From a virus, in the IMG/VR virus record IMGVR_UViG_3300029266_001478, positions 1-39,198 of that record: 39,198 nucleotides of DNA; one strand, given 5' to 3'. Shown here piece by piece: positions 38,047 to 39,198 of this stretch (the stretch's first letter is position 1; every line of letters begins with the position of its first letter). A model generated the notes under the pieces. The model ran no database searches. It saw nothing but the letters and a program-made list of their open reading frames with translations, and was not told the DNA's origin. Position numbers and translations under genes: made by a program.

Positions 38047-38241
38047 ATGAAGGTCGGAGATCTTATTTACGATGAGCACTATGGCTACGGGATCGTCTAC
38101 GATTTTTATGGTGTTCCCGGCGATGATGATGCTGTTATTCACTTCTTTTCTTGTGATGCCGGTCGAAAAATCTGTCACCTTGAGCGGCATTTGTGGCACT
38201 CCGTTGAGGTTGTCTGCGAGACACCTCAAAATAATCCTTGA
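38047..38241 (+). CDS. MKVGD-type small protein, SH3-like predicted
   Basis: 64 aa, AAGGAGAGG ribosome site. MKVGDLIYDEHYGYGIVYDF, then AVIHFFSCDAGRKICHLERH: the start and strand-turn layout of the MK(V/I)GD group seen at 3320-7847. It has its own promoter and is followed by another copy of the same promoter. Function unknown. Confidence 0.68.
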   Translation: MKVGDLIYDEHYGYGIVYDFYGVPGDDDAVIHFFSCDAGRKICHLERHLWHSVEVVCETPQNNP

Positions 38242-38266
38242 CAGCAGACGATCGCCCGGTTACATT
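38238..38266 (+). promoter_or_regulatory. Promoter with no clear gene downstream
   Basis: TTGACA at 38238-38243, 17-nt spacer identical to the 37998 promoter, TACATT at 38261-38266. The next 180 bases hold only two more promoters and no convincing gene. First of three stacked promoters before the tRNA(CAU) gene. Confidence 0.8.
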
Positions 38267-38325
38267 GAGAGGGAGAGAGGGGAGCACCCCTCACAACGAT
38301 GAAGCGAGAACATCAAAAAAAATGC

Positions 38326-38354
38326 TTGACAAGCCGCACCCCTCCGGTTAGATT
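38326..38354 (+). promoter_or_regulatory. Second stacked promoter
   Basis: TTGACA at 38326-38331, 17-nt spacer, TAGATT at 38349-38354, followed by GTAAGGAGG without a usable ORF. Nearly the same core as the 38402 promoter, including the preceding A-run. Confidence 0.75.
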
Positions 38355-38401
38355 ACAGGGGTAAGGAGGAACACAGCGACCTCCCGACGCAAAAAAAATG
38401 C

Positions 38402-38430
38402 TTGACAAGCCGCACCCTCCCGGTTATAAT
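38402..38430 (+). promoter_or_regulatory. Third stacked promoter, directly before tRNA(CAU)
   Basis: TTGACA at 38402-38407, 17-nt spacer, TATAAT at 38425-38430, a perfect consensus. CCCTCC (38415-38420) and GGAGGG (38432-38437) flank the -10 box as an inverted repeat. Confidence 0.87.
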
Positions 38431-38446
38431 AGGAGGGACACCTTAC

Positions 38447-38523
38447 TGGGTAGTGGCGAAATTGGTAATCGCAGCGGTCTCATAAACCGAAGATTGAGGG
38501 TTCGATCCCCTCCTACCCTACCA
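38447..38523 (+). tRNA. tRNA with CAU anticodon, probably tRNA-Ile(CAU)
   Basis: A cloverleaf is readable: acceptor 38447-38453 with 38513-38519, D arm from 38456, anticodon loop CTCATAA with CAT at 38481-38483, T arm GAGGG/CCCTC with loop TTCGATC, A discriminator and encoded CCA. Position 1-72 is a U-U mismatch and 27-43 a G-A mismatch. The D stem has C11-G24, which is elongator rather than initiator type. Identity (Met or Ile after lysidine modification) cannot be proved; the TilS homologue 1.5 kb upstream favours Ile. Confidence 0.82.
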
Positions 38524-38587
38524 TTTTAACAGCATAGGTGTCGTCTCTACCTTAAAAGAGGCATTTAACCAACAAAAGGACAATAAA

Positions 38588-38791
38588 TTGACTACTACTC
38601 TAAACAGCAGCTTCCTCCGCGAGGCATCCTACAACGCCGGCAGCCGCACTCTTACTGTCGTCTTCTCTAACGACAAGATCTATACTTACAAGAACGTCGA
38701 TCAGTCCGTTTACCAGGGGCTAATCACCGCTGAGAGTTCCAGCCGCTTCTTCACCAGTAACATTCGTGACAGCTTTACCACGACTGGCTGA
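38588..38791 (+). CDS. KTSC-domain protein
   Basis: 67 aa, TTG start after AAAAGGACAATAAA. NSSFLREASYNAGSRTLTVV, then KIYTYKNV and SSRFFTSNIRDSF match the KTSC domain, with the central YxY (YTY). That domain occurs alone in bacteria and phages and fused at the C-terminus of some lysyl-tRNA synthetases; an RNA-binding role has been suggested but not shown. Here it lies between two tRNA genes. Confidence 0.8.
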   Translation: MTTTLNSSFLREASYNAGSRTLTVVFSNDKIYTYKNVDQSVYQGLITAESSSRFFTSNIRDSFTTTG

Positions 38792-38799
38792 AAAAGTCC

Positions 38800-38827
38800 T
38801 TGACAGCCGCCGCCCCCCGGTTATAAT
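38800..38827 (+). promoter_or_regulatory. Promoter for tRNA-Arg(UCU)
   Basis: TTGACA at 38800-38805, 16-nt spacer, TATAAT at 38822-38827. CCCCCC (38813-38818) and GGGGG (38829-38833) flank the -10 box. Confidence 0.85.
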
Positions 38828-38839
38828 AGGGGGCAACAT

Positions 38840-38915
38840 GGCTCCATGGTGAAAGGGATTATCATTTCGAGTTTCTACCTCGACGTTCCACGTTCGAATC
38901 GTGGTGGGGCTACCA
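38840..38915 (+). tRNA. tRNA-Arg(UCU)
   Basis: Full cloverleaf: acceptor GGCTCCA with TGGGGCT (two G-U pairs), D arm GTGA/TCAT, anticodon stem TCGAG/CTCGA with loop TTTCTAC (anticodon TCT at 38874-38876), T arm CCACG/CGTGG with loop TTCGAAT, A discriminator and encoded CCA. It reads AGA (and AGG by wobble), a codon used often in the phage genes here. Confidence 0.93.
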
Positions 38916-38969
38916 TTTAGCCAACTCTGGGCTTAAACAGAGAACTAACTAAAAGGAAAATAGACAACA

Positions 38970-39116
38970 ATGCGTAACATTATGATTCTCGCAGCCACCA
39001 TTATGATCGGCTGTGGAGATAAGGACGAGGACACGGGCAGCGACACTGCCGAGGCTCAGGACACTGATGGAGAGCCTGAAGACACTGGCGGGGAAGACAC
39101 TGCTGTCGTAGAGTAA
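38970..39116 (+). CDS. Small lipoprotein, 48 aa
   Basis: ATG at 38970 after AAAAGGAAA. A short signal (MRNIMILAATIMIG) is followed by Cys 15 as a lipobox-like site; the mature tail is acidic with repeated Asp-Thr (DKDEDTGSDTAEAQ, EDTGGEDTAVVE). It should be lipid-anchored at the envelope, with an unstructured tail. Phage lipoproteins of this size sometimes block superinfection, but no evidence for that is in the sequence. Asp-Thr-Gly-rich tails are frequent in Myxococcota-type lipoproteins, a weak host hint. Confidence 0.75.
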   Translation: MRNIMILAATIMIGCGDKDEDTGSDTAEAQDTDGEPEDTGGEDTAVVE

Positions 39117-39167
39117 GTAAATTGTAGGTAGGCTTATGCAACGTGGGTTGAAATACACCCCGCCTAC

Positions 39168-39198
39168 AAGCCGCTGGCACACCGGTTAAAGTGTGCCA
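39168..39198 (+). tRNA. Possible 5' part of a third tRNA, cut by the window edge
   Basis: AAGCCGC then TG, GCAC, ACCGGTTAAA, GTGT would be acceptor strand, positions 8-9, and a D arm with a GG-containing loop. The region also forms an 8-bp hairpin (TGGCACAC with GTGTGCCA). The anticodon part lies outside the window, so this remains open. Confidence 0.35.

Noticed and set aside
38399-38530. ORF from ATG at 38399 through the tRNA(CAU) gene
   Set aside because: It overlaps a perfect promoter and a full tRNA; the translated sequence has no sense as a protein.
39122-39169. Inverted repeat TTGTAGG...CCTACAA as a tRNA
   Set aside because: The 48-nt span cannot hold D and anticodon arms; the inner hairpin has an 8-nt loop unlike a T loop.
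39136-39189. 17-codon ORF before the right edge
   Set aside because: Too short to support, and it overlaps hairpin-forming sequence that may belong to a tRNA.

Overview
The window looks like the metabolic and replication part of a large tailed-phage genome (lytic, probably a marine or aquatic myovirus). Every supported gene lies on the + strand, genes are short and tightly packed with stop/start overlaps, and the content is typical of big virulent phages: class II ribonucleotide reductase (C-terminal end only), ThyX, dUTPase, dCMP deaminase, a C-family DNA polymerase, two adenine methyltransferases plus a degenerate third, GroES and GroEL, a J-domain protein, an endolysin, a ClpP-like protease, redoxins, tRNAs and many small unknown proteins. 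No clear capsid, tail, terminase, integrase, IS element or CRISPR array was seen. The sequence alone does not name the host. A C-terminal lipoprotein tail rich in Asp-Thr-Gly is reminiscent of Myxococcota/Bradymonadota-like secreted proteins, and phage tRNAs for AGA and probably AUA would suit a higher-GC host. Both are inferences.

Layout. 1-2.6 kb: nrdJ end, zinc-ribbon protein, groES, endolysin, thyX. 2.5-4.5 kb: a train of tiny genes joined by exact copies of a 16-nt ribosome-binding/stop/start element. 4.5-6.9 kb: a DUF3293-like protein and a pair of conserved phage proteins, one nucleotidyltransferase-like. 6.9-7.85 kb: tandem MK(V/I)GD small genes joined by a second repeated element. 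7.9-11.4 kb: DNA polymerase III alpha. 11.4-15.2 kb: a basic peptide, a terminator, a J-domain protein, an adenylosuccinate synthetase homologue, UV endonuclease and dUTPase. 15.2-19.7 kb: GHKL ATPase, Dam-type methyltransferase, zinc finger, DUF3310, thioredoxin, IMPDH/GMP reductase homologue and a sigma-region-4-like HTH. 19.8-26.4 kb: acidic Met-rich protein, ClpP-like protein, a possible nuclease, GroEL, a degenerate D12 methylase, a membrane protein and a cupin. 26.4-32.9 kb: a 960-aa protein with PcfJ-like and ParB-like regions, serine protease, nucleotidyltransferase and unknowns. 32.9-36.9 kb: adenine methyltransferase, glutaredoxin, dCMP deaminase, CCHC zinc-knuckle protein and a TilS homologue. 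37-39.2 kb: duplicated pentapeptide-repeat genes, stacked promoters, tRNA(CAU), a KTSC-domain protein, tRNA-Arg(UCU) and a lipoprotein.

How it works together. NrdJ with thioredoxin/glutaredoxin, dCMP deaminase, dUTPase and ThyX form a dNTP/dTTP supply line feeding the phage polymerase. The GuaB/GuaC-like and PurA-like enzymes meet at IMP. GroEL/GroES and the J-protein make a folding set. TilS, tRNA(CAU), tRNA(UCU) and KTSC make a small decoding set near the right edge.

Regulation. At least 18 sigma70-like promoters (TTGACA, 16-17 nt, TAnnnT) can be read. They share a GGTTA/GGCTA run into the -10 box, and several sit inside the 3' end of the preceding gene. Three genes carry instead an ACTATTTAT motif upstream, which may be a late-type signal.
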